A stretch of DNA of 64,000 nt, taken from NCBI GenBank assembly GCA_020632875.1, contig JACKET010000027.1:1-64000 (forward strand), given 5' to 3'. How positions within the stretch are numbered: position 1 is the stretch's first letter; each line of letters opens with the position of its first letter. This DNA comes from Alphaproteobacteria bacterium. Lineage in GTDB: Bacteria > Myxococcota_A > UBA796 > GCA-2862545. The position numbers and the translations under genes were made by a program. The notes under the pieces were generated by a model. That model did no database searches, was not told the origin of the DNA, and was given only the letters and a program-made list of their open reading frames with translations. Shown here piece after piece: positions 52,939 through 61,105 of the stretch.

Positions 52939-53255
52939 GCGGCCAGCGGCACGCCGAGCGCGAGCACCGGGAACGCGCCCGCGCCGAGCTGGACGAGCAG
53001 CTCCGCCGGGTTCGCGGCCAGGCGCACGGCCCGCGGGATGCGCACGACGCGGGTGACCGACGCGAGGCCCGCCGCGATGACCAGCAGCACGGTGCAGGCG
53101 ATCATCAGCGTGCCACCCGGGACGAACGCGGCGCCCACGCACAGCATCGGCGCGCCGATGTACACGAAGAGCAGCTGGCTCCACGTCGCGTTGTTGTACT
53201 GGCGGGCGAGCGAGCGGTCGAAAGCGGCGTCGTCGATAGCGTGGGCGGCGGGCAT
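52884..53255 (-). CDS. Small membrane protein
   Basis: The 123-residue product has three hydrophobic segments (LLFVYIGAPMLCVGAAFV, GTLMIACTVLLVIAAGL, FPVLALGVPLAAYALWLLLL) after a short polar N-terminus. The family is not recognised. GGAG precedes the ATG. The 3' end overlaps the LigD-type gene by 55 bases, so one of the two ends may be mis-set, though both stops are clear. Confidence 0.6.
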   Translation of the reverse strand: MPAAHAIDDAAFDRSLARQYNNATWSQLLFVYIGAPMLCVGAAFVPGGTLMIACTVLLVIAAGLASVTRVVRIPRAVRLAANPAELLVQLGAGAFPVLALGVPLAAYALWLLLLGSLASSGIL

Positions 53256-53337
53256 CGGGCACTCCGGGGTGAGGGGTGCTCCCCACTCACGCGCCGACGC
53301 CGTGGAACCCAGAATCGGACCGTTGCAGGATGTTGCA

Positions 53338-53372
53338 GTGGCCTCAGGGGGGTCTGACCCCGCTGAGGCCAC
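53338..53372 (+). promoter_or_regulatory. Leader hairpin before the RmlD-like gene
   Basis: GTGGCCTCA (53338-53346) and TGAGGCCAC (53364-53372) pair perfectly, and the enclosed GGGGTCTGACCCC can pair further. The stem ends 12 bases before ATG 53385, next to the GGGAG Shine-Dalgarno. It could be a leader attenuator, a terminator for the upstream side or a REP-type element. Confidence 0.5.
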
Positions 53373-53384
53373 CCGGGAGTCCCG

Positions 53385-54143
53385 ATGCAGCGCACACTGG
53401 TGATCGGAGGCAGCGGACAGCTCGGCCAGGCGCTGGTGCGCGCAGCCGCTGGCGAGGTGCACGCGACCTTCCTCACGCGCCGCCCGGTGCTGGCCGCCGC
53501 GTGGCACCCGCTCGATCTGCGCGACCGGGACGCGCTCCGCCGCCTGGTCGAGCGCGTGCGCCCCACGCGCATCGCGTGCTGCGCGTACGTCCAGGGCGGC
53601 CCGGACCTGCGCACGATCACGGCCGAGGCGCCCGGCTGGGTCGCCGAGGCCTCCGGGGAGGCGCGGCTGGTGCACCTCTCGTCGGACGTGGTCTTCCCGG
53701 GGCACCCGGAACCGGTGGACGAGACCTCCGCGCGGGCCCCGGTCCACGCGTACGGCGACGCGAAGGTCGAGAGCGAGGACCGGGTCCTCGAAGCCCGCCC
53801 CGACGCGCTGATCGTGCGCACCTCCCTGCTCTGGGGCGCACCCGAGGGCGTGCAGGAGCGACTCGCCCGCGAGGCGCCCTTCCCGTTCTACGCCGACGAG
53901 CTGCGGCGCCCGACGCACGTCGACGACCTCGCGCGCGCCATCCTGCACTGGGCGGACGGGCCCCACGCCGGGCCGCTGCACCTCGCCGGCGCAGACCTCG
54001 TCGACCGCGCCGCCTTCGCGCGGCTCCTCGCGGCGCGCCAGGGCGCCGACCCCACGCGCATCCAGGCGGGCCGCGTCCCCCCCGGCCGCCCGAAGCACCT
54101 GGACCTCGTCAGCCGCTTCGCCCCTCCGCTCCCCGGTCCGTGA
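53385..54143 (+). CDS. RmlD-like NAD(P)-dependent sugar reductase
   Basis: The 252-residue protein has GGSGQLGQAL for cofactor binding, LSSDVVFPG, the YGDAK catalytic Tyr/Lys and VRTSLLWG. These are the pattern of dTDP-4-dehydrorhamnose reductase and related extended SDRs. It lacks the other rml genes nearby, so the substrate is uncertain. A strong hairpin lies in its leader. It ends 184 bases before the lipoxygenase operon. Confidence 0.87.
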   Translation: MQRTLVIGGSGQLGQALVRAAAGEVHATFLTRRPVLAAAWHPLDLRDRDALRRLVERVRPTRIACCAYVQGGPDLRTITAEAPGWVAEASGEARLVHLSSDVVFPGHPEPVDETSARAPVHAYGDAKVESEDRVLEARPDALIVRTSLLWGAPEGVQERLAREAPFPFYADELRRPTHVDDLARAILHWADGPHAGPLHLAGADLVDRAAFARLLAARQGADPTRIQAGRVPPGRPKHLDLVSRFAPPLPGP

Positions 54144-54327
54144 ACGCGCGCGACGCACCGTGGGCCGGTGGGTGGAAACGCCCCTTCGACACTCCGCGAC
54201 CGAGGCCCTTCCACCCCGCACGGCCGGGCGTCGGAAACAACCGGCGGCGGCCAGTGGCGGATCGCGTGGCGGCGGGGGTCGGTGTCTGGCATCCTGCGAC
54301 TCCCGACAGGACAACCGCGGAGGCTGC
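54144..54327 (+). other. Leader of the lipoxygenase operon
   Basis: This gap of 184 bases holds an inverted repeat GGGTGGAA (54170-54177) / TTCCACCC (54209-54216), which could be the RmlD-like gene terminator or an operator. CATCCT near 54291 is the best -10-like hexamer before the GGAGG of lipoxygenase 1. No other gene was seen. Confidence 0.4.
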
Positions 54328-55992
54328 TTGCGACCCTTCCTGCCCGCCGACGACCCGAATCCCGAAGCCCGGGCGAAGTCCCTCGCGCGCGACCGGAAGG
54401 ACTACCGCTTCGACACGTCCCTCGGCGGGCTGCCCCTCGCGGCCGAGGTCCCGCGGGGGCAGGGCTACACCGTCCGGTACATGGCGGAGGCCGTGAAGGT
54501 CGAGGCGACCCTCACCGCGAACCGCGTCGGGGCCCGCCGCGACGACCGTCTCGACGACGAGCGGGCGAAGTACCACGACCAGCTCTTCGCCAACGGCTTC
54601 ATCGCCGGGATGCGCGCCGAGCTGGCCGACACCAAGGCGCGCGGGCTCATCGCCGCTCCACTGGCGTTCCCGAGCCACCTCGGCGACTACGACGCCCTGC
54701 TGGATGTCGTCCCGACCCCGGCGAGCCGCGCCCACGCCGACCTCGACGCGTTCTTCGCCTGGCAGCGCATCGCCGGCGCGAACCCCGCCTACCTCCGCCG
54801 GTACGACGGGCAGATCCCGCTCGACGGCATCGACGTGGGAGCCGGCGACACCGCGTCGAAGGCCGAGGCCGAAGGGCGCCTGTACGTCCTCGACCACAGC
54901 AGCCTCGAAGGCACGCCGACCCGGCCCTCCTTCGGCTTCGAGCGCTACGTCGCGGGGGCCGTCGGGCTGTTCGTCCGCACGCCGGCAGGCCCGCTGATGC
55001 CGGCAGCCATCCGCGTGCGCAGCGACCTCCCCGTCGTGCAGCCCGGCGACCAGGCCTGGCAGTCGGCACGCAACGCGCTCGCGGCTGCGGATGGCGCGCG
55101 CCAGGGCCTCTCCGAGCACCTCGGGCAGTGCCACGTCTTCGCGAACGCCGTCCTGCTCTGCACCGCGCGCGAGCTCGCCGAGGCCCACCCGCTCCGCATC
55201 CTGCTGTGGCCGCACTTCGAGATGACGCTCGCGGCCAACGAGACCATGAAGACCGCGGTCATCGGCGCGGACGGGTACGTCGACCAGCTCCAGGGCCCGA
55301 CGCTCGATGCGGGCATCGAGATGGCCCGCGCGAGCTGCTGCGACCGCTCGGTGCGCGAGACCTCGCTGCACCGCGACCTCGCGCTGCGCGGGGTCGACGA
55401 CACCACCGCGCTGCCCGAGTACCCCTACCGCGACGACGCGCTCCTGCTGTGGGAGGCGATCGGCAACTGGGTGCGCCGCTACCTCGGGCTGTACTACGCC
55501 GACGACCGCGCGCTGCACGACGACACCGAGCTGCAGGCCTGGTACCGCGCGCTCGGCGAGCACCTCTCCGACCTGCCGTCGATCGCGGATCGGGCCGGGC
55601 TGGTCGAGCTCGTCACGATCGTCATCCACCGGATCTGCGTGTACCACGGCGTGATCAACTACGGCAGCTACGACCACTTCGCGTGGTTCCCGAACCTCCC
55701 GACGGCGCGGTGGGGCCCCCTCGACACCACCGATCTGCTCCAGATCGTGCCGCCCCTCGGCATCGCCGAGCACATCCTCGACCTGATGCTCCCGCAGCGC
55801 GAGCTGAGGGAGAACACCCTCGGCGACTACCCGAAGCACCACTTCGCGGACGACCGCGTCGAGGGCTACCTCGCGCGCTTCCAGGGCGAGCTCGTCTCCG
55901 TCGGCACGCGCATCACCGCGCGCGAGCAGGGCCGCGCGTTCCCGTTCCCCTACCTGCTCCCCTCGCGCCTGGCGCAGAGCATCCACGTCTAG
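54328..55992 (+). CDS. Lipoxygenase 1 (mini-LOX without PLAT domain)
   Basis: Lipoxygenases add O2 to polyunsaturated fatty acids to give hydroperoxides (oxylipin precursors). The 554-residue protein is all catalytic domain. Iron ligands are visible: EHLGQCHV (His about 264 and 269), YHGVIN (His about 440 and Asn about 444), and the C-terminal SIHV whose last residue (Val, usually Ile) supplies a carboxylate. No signal peptide is visible, unlike secreted LoxA. TTG 54328 was chosen because GGAGG lies four bases before it. Its stop is part of the next Shine-Dalgarno. The substrate and regiospecificity cannot be read. Confidence 0.93.
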   Translation: MRPFLPADDPNPEARAKSLARDRKDYRFDTSLGGLPLAAEVPRGQGYTVRYMAEAVKVEATLTANRVGARRDDRLDDERAKYHDQLFANGFIAGMRAELADTKARGLIAAPLAFPSHLGDYDALLDVVPTPASRAHADLDAFFAWQRIAGANPAYLRRYDGQIPLDGIDVGAGDTASKAEAEGRLYVLDHSSLEGTPTRPSFGFERYVAGAVGLFVRTPAGPLMPAAIRVRSDLPVVQPGDQAWQSARNALAAADGARQGLSEHLGQCHVFANAVLLCTARELAEAHPLRILLWPHFEMTLAANETMKTAVIGADGYVDQLQGPTLDAGIEMARASCCDRSVRETSLHRDLALRGVDDTTALPEYPYRDDALLLWEAIGNWVRRYLGLYYADDRALHDDTELQAWYRALGEHLSDLPSIADRAGLVELVTIVIHRICVYHGVINYGSYDHFAWFPNLPTARWGPLDTTDLLQIVPPLGIAEHILDLMLPQRELRENTLGDYPKHHFADDRVEGYLARFQGELVSVGTRITAREQGRAFPFPYLLPSRLAQSIHV

Positions 55993-56000
55993 GAGAGCGT

Positions 56001-59000
56001 TTGGTCCAGGAGCTCGAGACCCTGCACGACAGCGCCCGCACGCGGGTGATCCGCGCCCTCGACTCCGACGGGCAGGCGGTCGTGCTGAAGCGTCTGCGCT
56101 CCGCGTGGCCCACGCCCGAGGCCCTCGCGCGCCTGCGTCGCGAGCACGACCTCCTCGTCCTGCTCGAAGGCAACGGCGCGCCGCAGGCCGTCCGCGTCGA
56201 CCACGACCCGCCGCAGCTCGTCACCCGCGACACCCACGGCGTGTCGCTGCTCGACTGGCTCGCGTCCGTCGCGCCCCCCACCGCGATGGCGCTCGACGTG
56301 GCGCTCGGCCTCGCGAAGGCCGTAGCGGCCGTGCACGCGCGCGGCGTGCTCCATCGCGACATCAACCCCGCGAACATCGTGCTCGACCCGCGCAGCCGCG
56401 AGGTCTGGCTGATCGACTTCGATCTCGCCTCGCCGGTCGCCCACCACTCCGCGAGCGCCCGGCCGGCCGGCCCGCTCGAGGGCACCCCGGCGTACCTCGC
56501 GCCCGAGCAGACCGGGCGCACGAACCGCGCGATCGACGCGCGCACCGACCTCTACGGGCTCGGCATCACGCTGTACGAGCTCTTCAGCGGGCGGGTGCCC
56601 TTCGAGAGCGACGACGTGCTCGGCTACGCGCACGCCCACCTGGCGCTCGAGCCGCCGCCACTGCCGGGGTCCATCCCGGCGCCCGTGCGCGCGCTGGTGT
56701 CCACGCTCATCGCGAAGCGGCCCGAAGACCGCTACCAGAGCGCAGCCGGCGTGGTGCTCGACCTGCAGCGCATCCAGGGCGGCGAGACGGCCCTCGTCGG
56801 CCGCACCGTGAGCGAGCGGCCGAGCCTCCCGCAGGATCTCGTCGGCCGCGAGCACGAGCTCCGCGCCCTGACCGACGCGCTCGCCACGGCTCAGGCCGGC
56901 GGGCGCGCCATCGCGCTGGTCCACGGCGAGGCCGGCATCGGCAAGACGACCCTCGTCCGCGAGCTCTACCCGCCCGTCACGCTCGTCGGCGGGCGCATCC
57001 TCGAGGGCAAGTTCGACCAGTACACCCGCGACCTGCCCTACGCGGCGCTGTCCCAGGTCCTCACGGCGCTCGTCGCCGACGCCCTGTCCGAGTCCACCTC
57101 CGAGCTCGAGCGCTGGCGCACGCGGCTGCTCGAGGCCACGGCGCCCAACACCGCGCTGCTCGTCGAGCTCGCGCCCCAGCTCGAGGTGCTGCTGGGCTCG
57201 CAGCCCGCCGCCGTCGAGCTCGCCCCGACCGAGGCGCAGGCGCGCCTCCAGGAGACCGTGCGGCGCGCGATCCGCGCCATCGCGCTCCCCCAGAGCCCGC
57301 TGGTGCTGTTCCTCGACGATCTGCAGTGGGCCGACCTGCCGTCGCTCAAGGTGCTCGAGGCCCTCCTGCGCGACCCCGAGCTCCGCCACCTGCTGCTCGT
57401 GGCCGCATGGCGCGACACCGAGGTCGGCGAGGGCCACGCGCTGCAGCCGGCTCTCGCGTCGCTCACCTCGACCGACGCGAAGGTCGCCCGCCTCGCGCTG
57501 GGCCCGCTGAAGCCCGACGACGTGACCCAGCTGCTCGCCTCGGCGCTCCAGCGCGACGACGTCGAGCCGCTCGCCCGGCGCCTCTGGGACAAGACCTCCG
57601 GCAACCCGTTCTTCCTGCGCCGCATCGTGCAGGAGGCCGGTGGCGCCATCCACTACGACCTCGCCGCGCTCCGCTGGGTGTGGGACGACGACGGCATCGA
57701 CCGCCTCGCCGTCGCCGAGAACGTCGTCGCGCTGCTCAAGGCCGAGCTCTCACGGCTGTCGGGCGATGCCCGCACCGCCCTGTCGGCCGCCGCGCTGCTC
57801 GGCGATCCGTTCGATCTGGGCGGGCTGAACACGGCCACGGGCCTCGGCGAGGCCGAGCTGGCGCCCGCGGTCGACTCCGCCATCCAGCGCCGCTTCGTGC
57901 GTCCGCTCGACCACGACTACTGGGCCGGCGGGAACCGGGCCGCGCGGTTCCGCTTCGCGTTCGTCCACGACCGCGTGCAGCAGGCCGCGCGCGACCTGCT
58001 CTCCGACGACGAGCGGGCGCGCCTGCACCTCGCCGTCGCGCGGGGCATGGCGCCCGACGCCAGCGACGACGACCTGTTCCGCGTGGCGGAGCACTACCGG
58101 GCCGCGGCCGACCTCGTGGCCGAGCCCACCGAGCGCGACGCCCTCGTGCGCCTGCTCGCCCGCGCCGCCGAGCGCGCGCTGCGCTGTGCGGCCTACCTCC
58201 CCGCGCACCGGTTCGCCGAGACCGCCCTGCGCGCGGCGGGCTCCGAGGGTCCCGAGCCGGCCCTGGCCGTCCACCTGCGTCGCATGGCCGCCCGTGCCGC
58301 GTGGCTCGTCGGCAACACCGACCTCATGCAAGCCCACGTCGACGCGCTGCACGGCATGGCGACCGGCCTGCCCGATCGCCTGCGCGCCGACGAGATCCGA
58401 ATCCACGCGATGATCGCGCACGGCGACCTCCACGCCGCGCTCGACACGGCCGTCGAAGGCCTCGCGGCGGCCGGCGTCGCGCTGCCCCGCAAGCCACGCG
58501 GGAGCGACGTCCATGCCGCCGTGGGCGCCCTGCTCCCGCGGGCTGCGAGCACGCCGGTCGAGGGCCTGCCCGAGGTCGGCGACGACCCGCTCGAGACCGC
58601 GCGCCGCCGGATCCTCGTCCGCATCGCGTCTGCGGCCTACGTCGCCGAGCCGAACCTCCTCCCGCTCATTGCGATCGAGCTGGTCGACCGCACGCTCACC
58701 AGCGGGGCGAGCAAGGAGTCCGCCTACGGATACGGCGTGTTCGGGCTCGTCCTCAGCGCGGGCTGGCTGCTCGACCACAGCGCGCAGCAGGGCCGCAACG
58801 CGCTCGCGCTGCTCGACCGCTTCCCCGATCGCGTCATCGAAGGCACCGTCCGCCACCTCGTGAACCACTTCGTGCGCGTGTGGAACGAGCCGATGCGTCG
58901 GATCTACGACGAGACGGGCGCCGTCTACCGCTCCCTCATGGACGTGGGCGACCTCGAGTATGCGGGCTGGGTCCTCCACATGCGGGTGATCCACGGGTTC

Positions 59001-61097
59001 TTCTCGGGGGTCCCGCTCGGCGACCTCGACACCGAGATCGAGCACGCGGTCGCCGTCATGAAGCTGCACGACATGCAGGCCGCCATGGCGTGCACGCTCC
59101 AGTTCCAGCAGCTCGTGAAGGGCCTGCGCGGCGATTCGGACGACCCCGCCCACCTCGTCGGTCCCGAGTACGACGAGGCGCAGGCGCTCGAGGCGCTGAC
59201 GGCCATCGACTTCCGGGCCGCGGTGTGCGCCCTCTCGCTGTGCATGCTGTCGGCGCGCACGTTCTGCAACGCGCCCGACGCGGCCGAAGCGGCCGCCACG
59301 GCCCTCGCCTTCGCGGACGGCGCGGTCGCGCTGTTCTACCAGGTGCCGCTCCGGGTCTACGCCGCGATCGCCCGGCTCGACGCTGGCGAGCCCCCCGAAG
59401 CCGTGCTCGCGCTCCGCGACCCGGTGGCGGCCTGCGCGGCGCACAACCCGCACAACGGCGCCCACCTGCTGGCGCTGTTCGACGCCGAGATCGCCCGCGC
59501 GGGCGGGGATCTCGCCGCGGCGATCACCCAGTACGACCGCGCCATCGCCGGCGCCCAGCGCGCCGGGTTCCTGCACGACCAGGCCCTCGCGAACGAGCGC
59601 GCCGCCTCGATGCACGAGGCCCGCGGCAACCACCGCATCGCGACGGCCTACCTCCGCGACGCCCGCTACGCCTGGTCCCGCTGGGGTGCATCCGCCAAGG
59701 TGCAGGCCCTCGACGAGCGGTACCCCGACCTCGCGGCCCCCGAGCCCGAGGCCTCCGACCGCACGCTCAAGAGCCAGCGCGCCCTGCCCAGCGCCCGCCT
59801 CGACCTCATGAGCCTGCTCAAAGCGTCCCAGGCGATCAGCGAAGAGACCCAGCTCGACGCGCTGCTCACGCGCGCCATGCGCATCCTGAACGAGAACGTC
59901 GGCGCCCGGCGGGGCGTGCTGCTGCTCGCGCGCCGCGGCGAGCTCCGCCTCGAGGCCGAGGCGCGCACGGGCGGCGAGGTCACCCTGCACGACGGCGCGG
60001 CACCGACCGGCGTTCCGCTGCCGCTCGTCCGGCGCGTCTGGCGGACGGGTCAGGCCGAGGTGCAGGAGTCCCCGGCCGTGCTGTGCGCACCGGTCACCCA
60101 CCAGGGTCGGAACCTCGGCGTGCTGGTGTTCGAGAACGACCTGTCCGGCGCGTTCACGGGCGACCGCCTCCAGATCCTCGAGGTGCTGGCGCCCCAGCTC
60201 GCCATCAGCATCCGGAACGTGCGTCTGCAGGAGGCCCAGAGCCGCTTCGTGCCGCGCCAGTTCATCCGGAGCCTCGACCGGGCCGACATCGTGGACGTCG
60301 ACGTGGGGGACCACAAGCTCACCGAGGTCACCGTCTTCTTCAGCGACATCTGGGGATTCACACCGATCGTCGAGCGCCTCACCGCGAAGGAGGCCCTGGG
60401 CTTCATCAACCGGTACCTGTCGTACGCGGAGCCCGCGATCACCGGGAACGGCGGGTTCATCGACACGTACCTGGGCGACGGCATCATGGCGCTGTTCGAT
60501 GGCGCCACGAACGCGTCGAACGCCGTTGCCGCCTCGATCGCGTTCCACCACGCGCTCGACCGCTTCAACGAGGAGCGCCGTCGCGGCGGGCTCACCCAGG
60601 TGCGCACGGGCGTGGGCCTCAACACCGGCACCGTCACCATGGGGACCATCGGCGGCCAGCGCTCGCTCAAGTGCGGCGTCGTCGGCGACCCCGTGAACCT
60701 CGCGTCGCGCGTCGAGGGCCTCACCCGCCGCACGGCGACGCGCCTCTTGATCTCGGACAACACGCACGAGCGCCTCCGCCCGGGCTTCCAGGTGCGCCGG
60801 GCCGGAAAGGTCATGGTGAAGGGCCGCGACACCCCGCTCACCGTGTACGAGGTGCTCGACGCCGAGCGCCCCGAGGTCCGCGCCGCTCGCCTCGCCACGC
60901 GGGACGCCTACGAAGCCGCGCTCGACGCGTGGTTCGCGTGCCGGGTGGACGACGCGATCGACGGCCTCGAGCAGGTCCTCGCCCAGACTCCCGACGACCC
61001 CCAGCCCCGCCGGTTCCTCGAGATGGCCCACGCGCTGAAGGCGTCCGGCATCCCCGAGGACTGGGACGGCATCGAGCGCCTCACCGCCAAGAAGTAG
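56001..61097 (+). CDS. Kinase-ATPase-TPR-GAF-nucleotide cyclase hybrid regulator
   Basis: This 1,698-residue soluble protein starts with a Ser/Thr kinase-like domain (about 1-270; AVVLKRLR, HRDINPANIV with Asp about 120, DFD at about 139 instead of DFG, APE as LAPEQTG), the form known from large cyanobacterial/myxobacterial hybrids. An AAA-type STAND ATPase follows (about 278-700; GEAGIGKTT, LVLFLDDLQWAD), then long TPR-like helices (about 700-1250), a GAF domain (about 1270-1410) and a class III cyclase (about 1430-1620). Metal Asp residues are in FFSDIWGF (about 1449) and LGDGIM (about 1493), and Asn/Arg are in NLASR. The usual Lys and Asp/Thr base-selecting residues are Thr and Gly. TTG 56001 follows AGGAG by five bases. 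Confidence 0.92.
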   Translation: MVQELETLHDSARTRVIRALDSDGQAVVLKRLRSAWPTPEALARLRREHDLLVLLEGNGAPQAVRVDHDPPQLVTRDTHGVSLLDWLASVAPPTAMALDVALGLAKAVAAVHARGVLHRDINPANIVLDPRSREVWLIDFDLASPVAHHSASARPAGPLEGTPAYLAPEQTGRTNRAIDARTDLYGLGITLYELFSGRVPFESDDVLGYAHAHLALEPPPLPGSIPAPVRALVSTLIAKRPEDRYQSAAGVVLDLQRIQGGETALVGRTVSERPSLPQDLVGREHELRALTDALATAQAGGRAIALVHGEAGIGKTTLVRELYPPVTLVGGRILEGKFDQYTRDLPYAALSQVLTALVADALSESTSELERWRTRLLEATAPNTALLVELAPQLEVLLGSQPAAVELAPTEAQARLQETVRRAIRAIALPQSPLVLFLDDLQWADLPSLKVLEALLRDPELRHLLLVAAWRDTEVGEGHALQPALASLTSTDAKVARLALGPLKPDDVTQLLASALQRDDVEPLARRLWDKTSGNPFFLRRIVQEAGGAIHYDLAALRWVWDDDGIDRLAVAENVVALLKAELSRLSGDARTALSAAALLGDPFDLGGLNTATGLGEAELAPAVDSAIQRRFVRPLDHDYWAGGNRAARFRFAFVHDRVQQAARDLLSDDERARLHLAVARGMAPDASDDDLFRVAEHYRAAADLVAEPTERDALVRLLARAAERALRCAAYLPAHRFAETALRAAGSEGPEPALAVHLRRMAARAAWLVGNTDLMQAHVDALHGMATGLPDRLRADEIRIHAMIAHGDLHAALDTAVEGLAAAGVALPRKPRGSDVHAAVGALLPRAASTPVEGLPEVGDDPLETARRRILVRIASAAYVAEPNLLPLIAIELVDRTLTSGASKESAYGYGVFGLVLSAGWLLDHSAQQGRNALALLDRFPDRVIEGTVRHLVNHFVRVWNEPMRRIYDETGAVYRSLMDVGDLEYAGWVLHMRVIHGFFSGVPLGDLDTEIEHAVAVMKLHDMQAAMACTLQFQQLVKGLRGDSDDPAHLVGPEYDEAQALEALTAIDFRAAVCALSLCMLSARTFCNAPDAAEAAATALAFADGAVALFYQVPLRVYAAIARLDAGEPPEAVLALRDPVAACAAHNPHNGAHLLALFDAEIARAGGDLAAAITQYDRAIAGAQRAGFLHDQALANERAASMHEARGNHRIATAYLRDARYAWSRWGASAKVQALDERYPDLAAPEPEASDRTLKSQRALPSARLDLMSLLKASQAISEETQLDALLTRAMRILNENVGARRGVLLLARRGELRLEAEARTGGEVTLHDGAAPTGVPLPLVRRVWRTGQAEVQESPAVLCAPVTHQGRNLGVLVFENDLSGAFTGDRLQILEVLAPQLAISIRNVRLQEAQSRFVPRQFIRSLDRADIVDVDVGDHKLTEVTVFFSDIWGFTPIVERLTAKEALGFINRYLSYAEPAITGNGGFIDTYLGDGIMALFDGATNASNAVAASIAFHHALDRFNEERRRGGLTQVRTGVGLNTGTVTMGTIGGQRSLKCGVVGDPVNLASRVEGLTRRTATRLLISDNTHERLRPGFQVRRAGKVMVKGRDTPLTVYEVLDAERPEVRAARLATRDAYEAALDAWFACRVDDAIDGLEQVLAQTPDDPQPRRFLEMAHALKASGIPEDWDGIERLTAKK

Positions 61098-61105
61098 GAG
61101 CCCCC

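Noticed and set aside
54168..61097. Single 2,309-codon frame joining lipoxygenase 1 region with the hybrid regulator
   Set aside because: The part before 56001 is a shifted frame of lipoxygenase 1 (Arg/Pro-rich). The kinase domain begins at TTG 56001 with a Shine-Dalgarno, and lipoxygenase 1 uses another frame.
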